Origin: Aeromicrobium sp. Root495
GTDB lineage: Bacteria > Actinomycetota > Actinomycetes > Propionibacteriales > Nocardioidaceae
Assembly (NCBI RefSeq): GCF_001426755.1
Contig: NZ_LMFJ01000001.1
Span: forward strand, 1,297,846 to 1,361,845
Length of the DNA stretch: 64,000 bases
Reading direction: 5' to 3'
Part shown: positions 1-8,597 of the stretch, piece after piece
Numbering within the stretch: position 1 is the first letter of the stretch
Layout: each line of letters opens with the position of its first letter
The notes under the pieces: model-generated
Told to the model about the DNA's origin: nothing
The model's input: the letters and a program-made list of their open reading frames with translations, nothing else
Database searches by the model: none
Program-made: the position numbers and the translations under genes

Positions 1-401
1 GGCCCGCCCTGCAGCTGGCGACGGGCCTCGATCACCCGCCGGTTGAAGTCCTCGAGGATCTCTCGCGCCCGCTCCTCCGAGCCCGTGGTGTCGAGGTACG
101 TGTCGAGCTCGGCGTCCTCGCGTCGCAGCGCGAGCGCGGGAGGGAGCACGCCGCTGATCTGCTCGCGCTCGATGAGGCGCTTGATCCACCAGCTGGGGTC
201 GTACGAGGTGCCCAGGTGGGGCAGTGGCTTGCCCGCGAGCGGCAGGTCGTCGAAGTCTCCGCGGCGTATGGCCGCCTCGATCTGCTGCTCGGGCGTGAGC
301 TGCGGCCGCGACGGAGCGTCGTCGGCGCCCGTCTCGTCCGGTGAGGTCCGGTAGTGGGCGGCCCGACGCCTGCTGTCGCGATGCGGATCGGGGCGGCTCA
401 T
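1..401 (-). CDS. DUF1992 (DnaJ homologue subfamily C member 28-like) protein, C-terminus cut by window edge
   Basis: Reading down from the ATG at 399-401, 133 codons are visible before the window edge. After a charged, low-complexity N-terminus of about 35 residues comes the conserved DUF1992 core: an EQQIEAAIRRGDFDDLP segment, a GKPL turn, then SWWIKRLIEREQ and a helix ending FNRRVIEARR. That pattern is typical of this small soluble family, whose biochemical role is unknown. A TAGAAT box at 412-417 (minus sense) lies 10 bases before the ATG and could be the -10 of a very short leader. The gene is divergent from the acyl-CoA ligase at 449. The family call is confident; no function can be given. 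Confidence 0.82.
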   Translation of the reverse strand, partial: MSRPDPHRDSRRRAAHYRTSPDETGADDAPSRPQLTPEQQIEAAIRRGDFDDLPLAGKPLPHLGTSYDPSWWIKRLIEREQISGVLPPALALRREDAELDTYLDTTGSEERAREILEDFNRRVIEARRQLQGG

Positions 402-448
402 GGTCCGTCCCATTCTAGGAACCTCCTCCGACATGGCACGATGCGCCG

Positions 449-2083
449 ATGGGCATCTCCTCGGACCTCGGACGTTGGCGGGACGCAGCCGTGGCTGCTG
501 CGCGGTCGGGGCTCGTGCGTCCCGTGAGCCCTCGGGCCGCGGCGGGCATGGCGGCCGGACTGTGGCGCGGTGGCCTCACTCCCTCCACGCTCGTGGCCGT
601 CACGGCGGCGCGCCACGGCTCACGGGTCCTCGTGCACGACGATCTCGGCGCGTCGACCTACGCCGAAGCTGCTGAGCGCGTGGAGCGTGTGGCCGGCGCT
701 CTCCACGCCCGAGGCCCACGGGTGCGCCAGGTCGCCGTGCTCTGCCGCAACCACCGCTACTTCCTGGAGGGCGTGCTCGTCGGCTCCCGGCTGGGCGCGG
801 AGGTGGTGCTCGTGAACACCGAGCTCACCCCCGACCAGCTGGCGAAGGTGCTGGCCCGTCACGCGCCGGACGTCCTGGTCCACGACGACGAGTACGGCCC
901 GGCGCTGGCCGACCTGCCCGACCACGTCCTGGCCGTCCGGGCCTGGACCGAGCCCGGCTCTGAGGGCCTGAGTCTCGACGACCTCGCGGCCGAGGGCGGA
1001 CGGGCGCCGGCTCGGCACGGCGCCGCGAAGGTCACGCTCCTCACCTCGGGGACGACTGGCCTGGCCAAGGGAGTGTCGCGCCAGGTGGCCCCGGTGGCCG
1101 TCGTCCAGTCCGCAGCCACCGGCCTGGGCGTCCTGCAGCTCCGCGACGGAGACGTGGCAGTCGTGCCGCCGCCGTTCTTCCACGCCCTCGGCTTCGCGGT
1201 GCTGCTCGGGACCCTGGGCGTGGGCGGCACGCTCGTCGCCCACCGTCGCTTCGACGCCGAGCAGACCCTGCAGGACGTGGCGCAGCACCGCGCCTCCCTC
1301 GTGGTCGCGGTCCCGCTCATGGTGCAGCGCATGGTCGACGCCCAGCCCACGGTGAAGGCCCGGACCGAGTCCCTGCGCGTCGTCCTCACCGGTGCCTCGG
1401 CCATCTCGCCTCGCACCGTGACGGCCTTCCTCGAGACCTTCGGCCCCGTGCTGGTGAACGTCTACGGGGCCACCGAGACCGGCATCGTCACCATGGCGTC
1501 GCCGCGCGACCTGGCTGAGGCGCCTGACACCGTCGGCCAACCCGCTATCGGGGTGACGATCCGCATCCTGCGCGACGACCGCACCCAGGCCGCACCGGGG
1601 GAGCGGGGCACGATCTTCGTGCGCGGCGGCATGGTCTTCGACGGCTACACCCCTGACGGTGACCACACCCCGGAGGGCAAGGAGGTCGTGGACGGCTTCG
1701 TGTCCTCCGGCGACGTCGGTCACCTCGATGAGCGAGGTCGGCTCTACGTCGACGGTCGCGACGACGACATGGTCGTGACCGGCGGTGAGAACGTCTTCCC
1801 GCAGGAGGTCGAGCGGGTGCTGGAGCAGCACCCCGACGTCGCCGAGGCCATCGTGGTGGGAGCCGCTCACGACGAGCTCGGCCACGAGCTCGTCGCCTTC
1901 GTCCGTCCGGGTACCAGGGAGCCCACGCTCGACGAGCTGCGCGCCCACGTCCGGGGCTCGCTCGAGCGGTACAAGGCGCCGCGGCGCGTGGAGGTTCTCG
2001 AGGACTTCCCGCGGAACGGGACGGGCAAGATCCTGCGCAAGGAGCTCGTCGAGAGGGCCGAGCAGGAAGAACCTGGACGATAA
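449..2083 (+). CDS. AMP-dependent acyl-CoA synthetase/ligase (FadD-like)
   Basis: A 544-residue ANL-superfamily enzyme that would activate a carboxylic acid, probably a fatty or aryl acid, as acyl-AMP and then acyl-CoA in the cytosol. Visible motifs are the P-loop TSGTTGLAKG at about residues 199-208, YGATETG near 340, the hinge block SGDVGHLDERGRLYVDGRDD, and the C-terminal NGTGKILRKEL carrying the catalytic lysine. Length is normal for FadD. A CACGAT box at 437-442, six bases before the ATG, suggests a leaderless start. An exported Ntn hydrolase begins 55 bases downstream on the same strand, so the two could be co-transcribed. Substrate cannot be read from sequence. Confidence 0.88.
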   Translation: MGISSDLGRWRDAAVAAARSGLVRPVSPRAAAGMAAGLWRGGLTPSTLVAVTAARHGSRVLVHDDLGASTYAEAAERVERVAGALHARGPRVRQVAVLCRNHRYFLEGVLVGSRLGAEVVLVNTELTPDQLAKVLARHAPDVLVHDDEYGPALADLPDHVLAVRAWTEPGSEGLSLDDLAAEGGRAPARHGAAKVTLLTSGTTGLAKGVSRQVAPVAVVQSAATGLGVLQLRDGDVAVVPPPFFHALGFAVLLGTLGVGGTLVAHRRFDAEQTLQDVAQHRASLVVAVPLMVQRMVDAQPTVKARTESLRVVLTGASAISPRTVTAFLETFGPVLVNVYGATETGIVTMASPRDLAEAPDTVGQPAIGVTIRILRDDRTQAAPGERGTIFVRGGMVFDGYTPDGDHTPEGKEVVDGFVSSGDVGHLDERGRLYVDGRDDDMVVTGGENVFPQEVERVLEQHPDVAEAIVVGAAHDELGHELVAFVRPGTREPTLDELRAHVRGSLERYKAPRRVEVLEDFPRNGTGKILRKELVERAEQEEPGR

Positions 2084-2138
2084 CCCCAACTCCGTCGGAT
2101 CGTTGAGAGTGACGTACCTCACCTCGAAAGGATCCCTC

Positions 2139-4625
2139 GTGCGCCGTCCCCGCAGCGTCCTGGCCCTGATCGCCGCCTCCGCCGTCGCCTTCTCGGTGCT
2201 GGCTCTCGGGGGACCCGGCACGACGCCGGCCCCGGCCGAGGCCTCCTCGGGCATCCCGCTCAACCCGGCGGGCGGGAAGTACGACGCGTCGGTCACGCGC
2301 ACGAAGCACGGCATCCCGCACGTCGTCGCGAAGGACTGGGGCTCCCTCGGGTTCGGTCATGGGTACGCGACGGCGGAGACGTCGATCTGCAACCTCGCAG
2401 ACACCCTCCTGACAGGACGGGGTGAGCGGTCGCGCTACCTCGGCCCGGAGGCGCGCTACAACGACCGCGTCACGCTCGATGCCACCAACCTCCAGACCGA
2501 CGCCTTCTTCACCGACGCGCGCGGCCGCAAGGTCGTGGAGAAGCTGCTCGCCGACCCGGTGCGCGGACCCGGTGCCGAGACCCGCGCGATGGTCGAGGGC
2601 TACATCAAGGGCGTCAACCGTTACCTCGCGTCCGTCGGGGGAGCGTCCGGCGTGAAGGACAAGGCGTGCCGGGGTGCGGCGTGGGTGCGCACCGCCTCCA
2701 CGAACGACCTCTGGTACGGCCTCTACGCCGCCAACCTCCTCGCGTCCGCCGGCCCGTTCATCGGCTCGATCGCCGATGCAGACCCGCCGTCGCTCAACGA
2801 CCCCGGGCTGCCGCTGCCGAGCCTCGACCTCCCCGACGCGCTCGACCTCCCGCTCCTCGATCTCTCCAGGCTGCTGCCGTTCGGCTCCGCGCCCAAGGCC
2901 CTGCCCACGTCGCAGGAGCTGAAGGCCGCCCTGGGCAAGGACCCGAGCTCCCCGTTCGGCTCCAACGCGGTGGCGGTGGGTGGCGACAAGACGGCCGACG
3001 GCCGAGGCATGCTGCTCGGCAACCCGCACTTCCCGTGGCTCGGCCGGTACCGCTTCGAGCAGGTGCAGCTGACCATCCCCGGCAAGTACGACGCCGCGGG
3101 CGCCAGCCTCATGGGCTCGCCCGTCATCAACATCGGGTTCACGAAGGACGTGGCGTGGAGCCACACCGTGTCCACGGGCTACCGCTTCACGCCGTACGAG
3201 TACCGCACCATCCCCGGGTTCCCCAAGAAGTACCTGACGGACCAGGGGGTCAAGGACCTCGAGGAGCGGCCCGTCGTCGTGACCGTGAAGAACAAGGACG
3301 GATCGCTGTCCAAGGTCACCAAGACGCTCTACCGCACCGACGAGGGCTACGTCATGGACAACCCTGCGACGCTCATGGGCTGGACCCCGCTGAGCTTCGT
3401 GGCCATGCGCGACGCCAACGCCGAGCAGCTGCGCACGCTCGACTCCTTCCTGGCCATGAGCCGCGCGAAGGACGCGAGGTCCTTGCTCGCCGCCAGCGAC
3501 CGGGCGGGTGGCATCCCGTGGGTCAACACCATCGCGGCCGACCGCAGGGGCACGGCCCTCTACGCCGACCACGCGGTCGTGCCCAACGTCCCGAACGACC
3601 TCGTGGCCTCGTGCATCACGCCGATCGGCCTGCTGACACGCCAGCTGGCCGGGTTGCCGATCCTCGACGGCACGCGCGCCTCGTCGTCCTGCCGGTGGCG
3701 CAGCGACGCCGACGCTCCTCGTCCCGGCATCTTCGGCAGCAAGAACATGCCGTCCCTCTTCACCCGCGGCTGGGTCATGAACGCCAACGACTCGTACTGG
3801 CTCCCCAACCCCACGACCCGGCTCGAGGGCTTCGCCAACATCATCGGCTGCGAGAAGTGTGAGCGGAGCCTGCGTTCACGCATGGTCTACTCCTCGGTCT
3901 CGGACTCCCTCAGGACCACCCGGATGACCCACGCGCGTCTGGAGGCGATCGAGCACACCGAGCAGAACATGGCGGCGATCCTGACGCGGGAGAACGGCGA
4001 CCTCGACACGGTGTGCACCGCTGCGGGTGGGGGAGAGGCCTGCAGGGTCCTCAAGGCCTGGGACGGACGCGGGAAGGTGAGCAGCCGAGGAACCATCCTG
4101 TTCCGCGAGTTCTTCCTGCGCCTGCCCGCGGCCCGCTGGAACGTCCCCTTCGACGCGAACGACCCGCTCAACACGCCGCGCGACCTCAAGGAAGGCGACG
4201 GTGCGACGGTCCAGGCCATGAAGGACGCCATCGCCCACCTGCGAGCGAAGGGCGTCGCGCTCGACGCGCCGCTGGGTTCCCAACAGGTCGCCGACAAGCC
4301 GGGCCGCCCCATCGGTGTCCCCGGCGGCCCGCACGAGCTGGGCTTCGTCAACGTCGTGGAGGCCTCCGAGCCGGCGGAGAACCCCAAGGCGGGTCTCTAC
4401 CCGGTGAACTTCGGGTCCTCGCACGTCCAGGTGGTCTCGTTCACGAAGACCGGCGTGAAGGCCTCGACGATCCTCACCTACGGACAGTCGGGCGACACGT
4501 CGTCGCCGTGGAGCCGTGACCAGACGGCCATCTTCGGGAGGGGAGGGTGGGTCAGCTTCCCGTTCACGCCGACGCAGGTGAAGGCGCAGAAGATCTCGGC
4601 GCGCACCGTCACGGCTCGGCGCTGA
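2139..4625 (+). CDS. Exported penicillin acylase family Ntn hydrolase (amidase/acylase)
   Basis: An 828-residue precursor. The GTG at 2139 is preceded by an AAAGGA ribosome binding site (2127-2132) and opens a signal peptide: MRRPRSV, a hydrophobic core and an Ala-rich cleavage region near residue 35. The alpha part runs to about residue 274. The junction FGSNAVAVGG places the predicted N-terminal nucleophile of the beta chain at Ser275, after a Gly, as expected for autocatalytic Gly-Ser processing. LLGNPHFPW follows, a conserved beta-chain element. The family hydrolyses amide-linked acyl groups (beta-lactam side chains, acyl-homoserine lactones, lipopeptides); which one is unknown here. The frame is open upstream into the ligase gene, but the signal peptide fixes this start. 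Confidence 0.87.
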   Translation: MRRPRSVLALIAASAVAFSVLALGGPGTTPAPAEASSGIPLNPAGGKYDASVTRTKHGIPHVVAKDWGSLGFGHGYATAETSICNLADTLLTGRGERSRYLGPEARYNDRVTLDATNLQTDAFFTDARGRKVVEKLLADPVRGPGAETRAMVEGYIKGVNRYLASVGGASGVKDKACRGAAWVRTASTNDLWYGLYAANLLASAGPFIGSIADADPPSLNDPGLPLPSLDLPDALDLPLLDLSRLLPFGSAPKALPTSQELKAALGKDPSSPFGSNAVAVGGDKTADGRGMLLGNPHFPWLGRYRFEQVQLTIPGKYDAAGASLMGSPVINIGFTKDVAWSHTVSTGYRFTPYEYRTIPGFPKKYLTDQGVKDLEERPVVVTVKNKDGSLSKVTKTLYRTDEGYVMDNPATLMGWTPLSFVAMRDANAEQLRTLDSFLAMSRAKDARSLLAASDRAGGIPWVNTIAADRRGTALYADHAVVPNVPNDLVASCITPIGLLTRQLAGLPILDGTRASSSCRWRSDADAPRPGIFGSKNMPSLFTRGWVMNANDSYWLPNPTTRLEGFANIIGCEKCERSLRSRMVYSSVSDSLRTTRMTHARLEAIEHTEQNMAAILTRENGDLDTVCTAAGGGEACRVLKAWDGRGKVSSRGTILFREFFLRLPAARWNVPFDANDPLNTPRDLKEGDGATVQAMKDAIAHLRAKGVALDAPLGSQQVADKPGRPIGVPGGPHELGFVNVVEASEPAENPKAGLYPVNFGSSHVQVVSFTKTGVKASTILTYGQSGDTSSPWSRDQTAIFGRGGWVSFPFTPTQVKAQKISARTVTARR

Positions 4626-4628
4626 GCC

Positions 4629-5519
4629 TCAGGCTTCCGAGAGCTCGCTCCTCGCTGCGGCCACCACCTCCTGGGTCAGGGCAGCGAGGAGCGTCACCTC
4701 GTCCTTCCAGCACTGCCAGTAGAGGGCCGTGGAGACCTGGGGTCCTCCGAGCCGGACCAGACGGCCCTGGTCGGCCAGGTCAGTGGCCTGGTCGGTGGGA
4801 ATGACGCCCCACCCGAGCCCGAGCTCCACCGCCTGGGTGATGTCGTGGGTGGAGGGCACGAGGTGGTGAGGAGACGTGCTCCCGTCGACACCGTGGTGGC
4901 GCAACCACTCGAGCTGGAGGGTGTCGCTCCGGTCGAAGTCGATCCGCGGGCCGTCCTGAAGTGACGTCGAGGTGACGCCGTCCGGCGCCCAGCGCGCGAC
5001 CCAGGCCGGCGAGGCCATGGCCTCGAACGTCATGGCACCGAGCTCCACCATCCGGCACCCGGGCACAGGGTCGCGACGCGACGTGACGGCCGCGACCACC
5101 TGCCCGTCCTCCAGGAGGCCCGCGGTCTGCTCCTGGTCTCGTCGGACCAGGTCGAGCTCGACGTCGTGCCGGTCCGCGAATCGTGCGAGCGGCGGCAGCA
5201 GCCACGTGGCCAGCGAGTCCGAGGTGACACCGAGGGCGAGCCGTCGGCGGCCGACGTCTTCTGACAGCCCCAGGGCCTGGGTCGCGTCGTGCTCGACGAG
5301 GGCGACGCGGTGGGCGTACCTCGTCACGACCTCGCCGGCCTGTGTCGCGCGCACGGGCTTGCTGCGCACCAGGACGCGTTGGCCGAGCTGCTCCTCGACG
5401 AGCTTGATCCGTTGGCTCACGGCGGACGGCGTGAGGTGCAGGCGACGGGCGGCGGCGTCGAGCGTCCCCTCCTCCACCACGGCGGCCACGGTCATGGCCA
5501 GGGTCGGGTCGATCCTCAT
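4629..5519 (-). CDS. lysG: LysR-family regulator of the LysG/ArgP type
   Basis: A 296-residue LysR regulator. The N-terminal winged helix-turn-helix includes LDAAARRLHLTPSAVSQRIK, followed by the QLGQRVLVRSKP wing and a type 2 periplasmic-binding-like effector domain. The specific LysG/ArgP subtype is supported by the divergent neighbour, a LysE-type exporter; in Corynebacterium LysG senses basic amino acids and activates lysE. The ATG at 5519 is preferred over an in-frame TTG at 5528 because a TAGCGT -10 box (5528-5533, minus sense) sits 8 bases upstream, giving a leaderless or near-leaderless transcript that would remove the TTG. It converges with the acylase gene, leaving 3 bases between stops. 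Confidence 0.87.
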   Translation of the reverse strand: MRIDPTLAMTVAAVVEEGTLDAAARRLHLTPSAVSQRIKLVEEQLGQRVLVRSKPVRATQAGEVVTRYAHRVALVEHDATQALGLSEDVGRRRLALGVTSDSLATWLLPPLARFADRHDVELDLVRRDQEQTAGLLEDGQVVAAVTSRRDPVPGCRMVELGAMTFEAMASPAWVARWAPDGVTSTSLQDGPRIDFDRSDTLQLEWLRHHGVDGSTSPHHLVPSTHDITQAVELGLGWGVIPTDQATDLADQGRLVRLGGPQVSTALYWQCWKDEVTLLAALTQEVVAAARSELSEA

Positions 5520-5591
5520 GTGAAGCAACGCTAATGCAAGATCACGAATATTCGCTGGTGCTCATGACGCCGCGTCTCTAGCGTGATCATC
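5520..5591. promoter_or_regulatory. Divergent lysG/lysE promoter region
   Basis: The 72-base gap between the two start codons holds a TAGCGT -10 box for each direction: 5528-5533 for lysG (minus) and 5579-5584 for lysE (plus), placed 8 and 7 bases from the ATGs. Between them is a relatively AT-rich stretch (about 5531-5555) that is the natural place for LysG binding. The boxes are seen; operator function is inferred from the LysG/LysE paradigm. Confidence 0.55.
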
Positions 5592-6236
5592 ATGTCTGCT
5601 GTCATTCCAGGGTTCCTGCTGGGCCTTTCCCTCATCGTCGCCATCGGTGCCCAGAACGTGTTCGTCCTGCGCCAAGGCTTGCGCAGGGAGCACGTCGGAG
5701 TCGTGGTGGCCATCTGCGTCGTCTCCGACGCCGTCCTGATCCTGGTGGGCGTGGGCGGCCTGGACCGGTTGGAGTCGGCTGCTCCGTGGATCGCCGACAC
5801 GGCCCGCTGGGCCGGTGCGGCGTTCCTCCTCGGCTACGCCGTCCTGGCTGTGCGACGTGCGGCCGATGCGGACGCCGAGGGACTCGCGCCCGAGCCGTCC
5901 GGGGGAGAGGCGGCTGGTGGACCGGTGGCCGGCCGGACGTCGACCGCGACGCGCGTGGCTCCCGTGGCCGCCACGGCCGTGGCGCTCACATGGCTCAACC
6001 CGCACGTCTACCTTGACACCGTCTTCCTGCTCGGCTCTCTGGCATCGACCCACGGCGACGACCGCTGGTTCTTCGCCGGGGGAGCGGTCCTCGCCAGCAC
6101 CGCCTGGTTCACGACCCTGGGACTCGGCGCGCGGGCCGCCACGCGACTGCTGCGGACACCGACGTCGTGGCGCGTGCTCGACGCGGCCATCGCCGGCGTC
6201 ATGGTGCTGATGGCACTCAAGCTCGCTCTGGGCTGA
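5592..6236 (+). CDS. lysE: LysE/ArgO-type basic amino acid exporter
   Basis: A 214-residue integral membrane protein that exports lysine and/or arginine. The N-terminal GLSLIVAIGAQNVFVLRQGL is the LysE/RhtB signature (AIGAQN), followed by several hydrophobic helices; WLNPHVYLDT in the middle is another family hallmark. A GTG lies in frame at 5583, but it overlaps the TAGCGT -10 box (5579-5584), so the ATG at 5592, seven bases after that box, is the better start. It is divergent from lysG, whose product should activate it when basic amino acids accumulate. Its 3' end overlaps the opposing membrane-protein gene by 20 bases. Confidence 0.9.
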   Translation: MSAVIPGFLLGLSLIVAIGAQNVFVLRQGLRREHVGVVVAICVVSDAVLILVGVGGLDRLESAAPWIADTARWAGAAFLLGYAVLAVRRAADADAEGLAPEPSGGEAAGGPVAGRTSTATRVAPVAATAVALTWLNPHVYLDTVFLLGSLASTHGDDRWFFAGGAVLASTAWFTTLGLGARAATRLLRTPTSWRVLDAAIAGVMVLMALKLALG

Positions 6237-7203
6237 GCGGCGAGGGCAGTCGACGCTGGACGACGAGCCCACGAGCAGCGACGGCCAGCACGATGGCGAG
6301 CAGGGCCGCGTTGGTGACGAGCTTGGGACCGAGGGAAGCACCTCCGAGCGGCTCGACCCAGAATGCGGGCACGCCGATCGAGAGCAGGTCGCCCGTCACG
6401 GCGGCCACCGTGTGACGGCCGGTCCAGCCGTCACGGGTTCCCCATCTCCAGAGCAGACCGAGCGCCACGGCGAAGGCCGCGGCGAGCGCTGCTGTCGACA
6501 GCCAACCCGTCTGCACGAGGCTTCCCGTCGCGAGCAGGGCCGTGGTGACCGCCAGGACGATCCACGGCGAGGGCACCCTTCCGCGCCGAGGCGCGACGGG
6601 GGACAGGCGAAGGGCCACGAGCACGAGGAGGAGCGCGACAGCTCCCGTCCCCAGTCCCTGACCCCACGTGATCCTGGCGTCGGTGGAGCCCAGGTGGTCG
6701 AACAGGATGAAGGCCGACGCCGCCGCCCAGGCCAGTGCTGCCAGGACGAGACCGCGGGGGCGAAGCCAAGGACCCCGGGTCGTCGACCAGGACTCCGCCA
6801 GCGCGATGGGTGCGGCCATGCTGCCGAGGACATGTCCGGACACGAAGGTCAGGACCATGTAGGCACTCGTTCCCCAGGGCGCGACGAAGGTCGGCCCGCG
6901 CAAGGAGTCCCAGTAGGGTATCGCCCGGTAGTCGGGGTCGAAGAGGCTCTGGTCGACCAGACCTGCCTGGACGAGCCCGAAGGCCGTCGCCATGAGCAGC
7001 ATGGACGGCCACCCGAGCCCGCGCCGACGCGCCGTCTCTCGGATCAGAAGGGCGGGAGCTCCGTAGAGCGGCGCGAAGAAGACCAGCCCGAACACGAGGG
7101 CGGCCGGACGCATCAGGATGTCGTCGTACCCGATGAGGTACTCCGCAGTGACGGGGGCGACGAGGAGGACCAGGGCGACGGGTACGAGCGGCGACCGGGC
7201 CAT
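6217..7203 (-). CDS. Polytopic membrane protein of unknown function
   Basis: A 328-residue protein with about nine or ten predicted hydrophobic helices, starting with LVPVALVLLVAPVTAEYLIGY and including long segments near 75-100, 125-150, 170-190 and 215-245. I recognise no catalytic or transporter motif. Charged residues sit mainly in short loops. The ATG at 7203 places the first transmembrane segment immediately at the N-terminus; an in-frame ATG 12 codons upstream would add a charged tail and is less likely. It converges on lysE with a 20-base overlap and is divergent from the alditol-oxidase-like gene at 7333, so the 129-base gap between them should hold both promoters. Confidence 0.72.
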   Translation of the reverse strand: MARSPLVPVALVLLVAPVTAEYLIGYDDILMRPAALVFGLVFFAPLYGAPALLIRETARRRGLGWPSMLLMATAFGLVQAGLVDQSLFDPDYRAIPYWDSLRGPTFVAPWGTSAYMVLTFVSGHVLGSMAAPIALAESWSTTRGPWLRPRGLVLAALAWAAASAFILFDHLGSTDARITWGQGLGTGAVALLLVLVALRLSPVAPRRGRVPSPWIVLAVTTALLATGSLVQTGWLSTAALAAAFAVALGLLWRWGTRDGWTGRHTVAAVTGDLLSIGVPAFWVEPLGGASLGPKLVTNAALLAIVLAVAARGLVVQRRLPSPLSPERA

Positions 7204-7332
7204 GGATCGACCGTAGAGCGGCTCCCGGCTCCATCGCATCAGCCGTCCGGCCGGCGACGAGCGACTTTCGGCGGCGTCCCGCGAGGCGGTGCGGCCGCGA
7301 CCCCCAGCCGGGACTGGGACATGATCGAGACC

Positions 7333-8577
7333 ATGAGCAGCTCTGACCACCGGAACTGGGCCGGCAACCTGACCTACGGAGCGACCCGCGTCGAGCGGCC
7401 GCGGTCGGTGGCGGAGCTGCAGGCCGTCGTCAGTCGCGAGTCCAGCGTGAAGGCGCTCGGCAGCCGGCACTCGTTCAGCGCGGTGGCCGACACCACCGGG
7501 GTCCACGTCTCCGTGGCGGACCTCCCGGAGGTCGTGGAGGTCGACACCGCTGCCTCCAGGGTGCGTGTCTCGGCCGGGATGCGTTACGCGGAGCTGGCAG
7601 AGCGGCTGGACTCCGCCGGTCTCGCGCTGTCCAACCTCGCCTCGCTCCCTCACATCTCTGTGGGTGGCGCCGTGGCCACGGGGACCCACGGATCGGGCGA
7701 CCGCAACGGCTCGTTGGCGCGGTCGGTGGCCGCTCTGGAGCTCGTGACGGCCGACGGCTCGCTGCTCCACCTCCGGCGGGGCGACTCTGACTTCGACGGC
7801 TCTGTCGTCTCGCTGGGTCGGCTCGGGGTCGTCACCTCGCTCGAGCTCGACGTGGTGCCGACCTTCCAGGTCATGCAGTCGGTGCACGAGGGGCTCGGGT
7901 GGGAGCGGCTCGAGCACGACCTCGACGCCGTGATGAGCGCCGCGTACAGCGTGAGCCTCTTCACCGACTGGTCGGACGCGGGCCCGAGCATCTGGGTCAA
8001 GTCGGTCGACGACGAGGACCCCGATCGACGCTTCGACGGGGCGACCCGTGCCACCTCGGCCCGTCACCCCATCCCCGGCGCCGACCCCGAGTGGACCACG
8101 TCGCAGTCAGGGACCGGCGCCTGGTGGGACCGGCTCCCGCACTTCCGGCGCGAGTTCACACCGAGCGCCGGCGACGAGCTCCAGACCGAGTACCTGGTGC
8201 CCAGGTCGCAGGGTCTGGCAGCGGTGCAGGCCGTGCGAGGGATGGCCGACCAGGTCCGCCCCCTGCTTCTGGTCTCCGAGATCCGGTCCGTCGCCGGAGA
8301 CGACCTGTGGCTCAGCCCCAGCCACACGACCGACTGCCTGGCGCTGCACTTCACCTGGCGACCGGATGCCGACGAAGTCCTCGCGCTGCTGCCCGTGCTG
8401 GACGATCAGCTGACCACCTTCGGTGCCCGCCCGCACTGGGGCAAGCTCTTCCGCACCACACCGGAGCGGCTCGGTGTCGCCTACCCGCGTCTCGCCGACT
8501 TCGGAGCGCTCGCCGACCGGCTCGACCCGCGCGGCATCTTCCGCAACGTCTTCACGGACGAGGCCCTCGGTCGCTGA
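7333..8577 (+). CDS. FAD-dependent alditol/xylitol oxidase-like (AldO family)
   Basis: A 414-residue VAO-type flavoprotein closely resembling Streptomyces alditol oxidase: NWAGNLTY at the N-terminus, GSRHSF, SLPHISVGGAVATGTHGSG in the PP-loop region, SVSLFTDW in the middle, and ARPHWGK near the C-terminus. AldO carries FAD bound covalently to His46; counting from the ATG at 7333, the His of GSRHSF is exactly residue 46, which supports both this start and the covalent flavin. An ATG four codons upstream is possible but breaks the match. It would oxidise a terminal hydroxyl of a polyol to an aldehyde, releasing hydrogen peroxide. The actual polyol is unknown. Confidence 0.88.
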   Translation: MSSSDHRNWAGNLTYGATRVERPRSVAELQAVVSRESSVKALGSRHSFSAVADTTGVHVSVADLPEVVEVDTAASRVRVSAGMRYAELAERLDSAGLALSNLASLPHISVGGAVATGTHGSGDRNGSLARSVAALELVTADGSLLHLRRGDSDFDGSVVSLGRLGVVTSLELDVVPTFQVMQSVHEGLGWERLEHDLDAVMSAAYSVSLFTDWSDAGPSIWVKSVDDEDPDRRFDGATRATSARHPIPGADPEWTTSQSGTGAWWDRLPHFRREFTPSAGDELQTEYLVPRSQGLAAVQAVRGMADQVRPLLLVSEIRSVAGDDLWLSPSHTTDCLALHFTWRPDADEVLALLPVLDDQLTTFGARPHWGKLFRTTPERLGVAYPRLADFGALADRLDPRGIFRNVFTDEALGR

Positions 8578-8597
8578 CCGGCTGTCGCTGACGGTCG

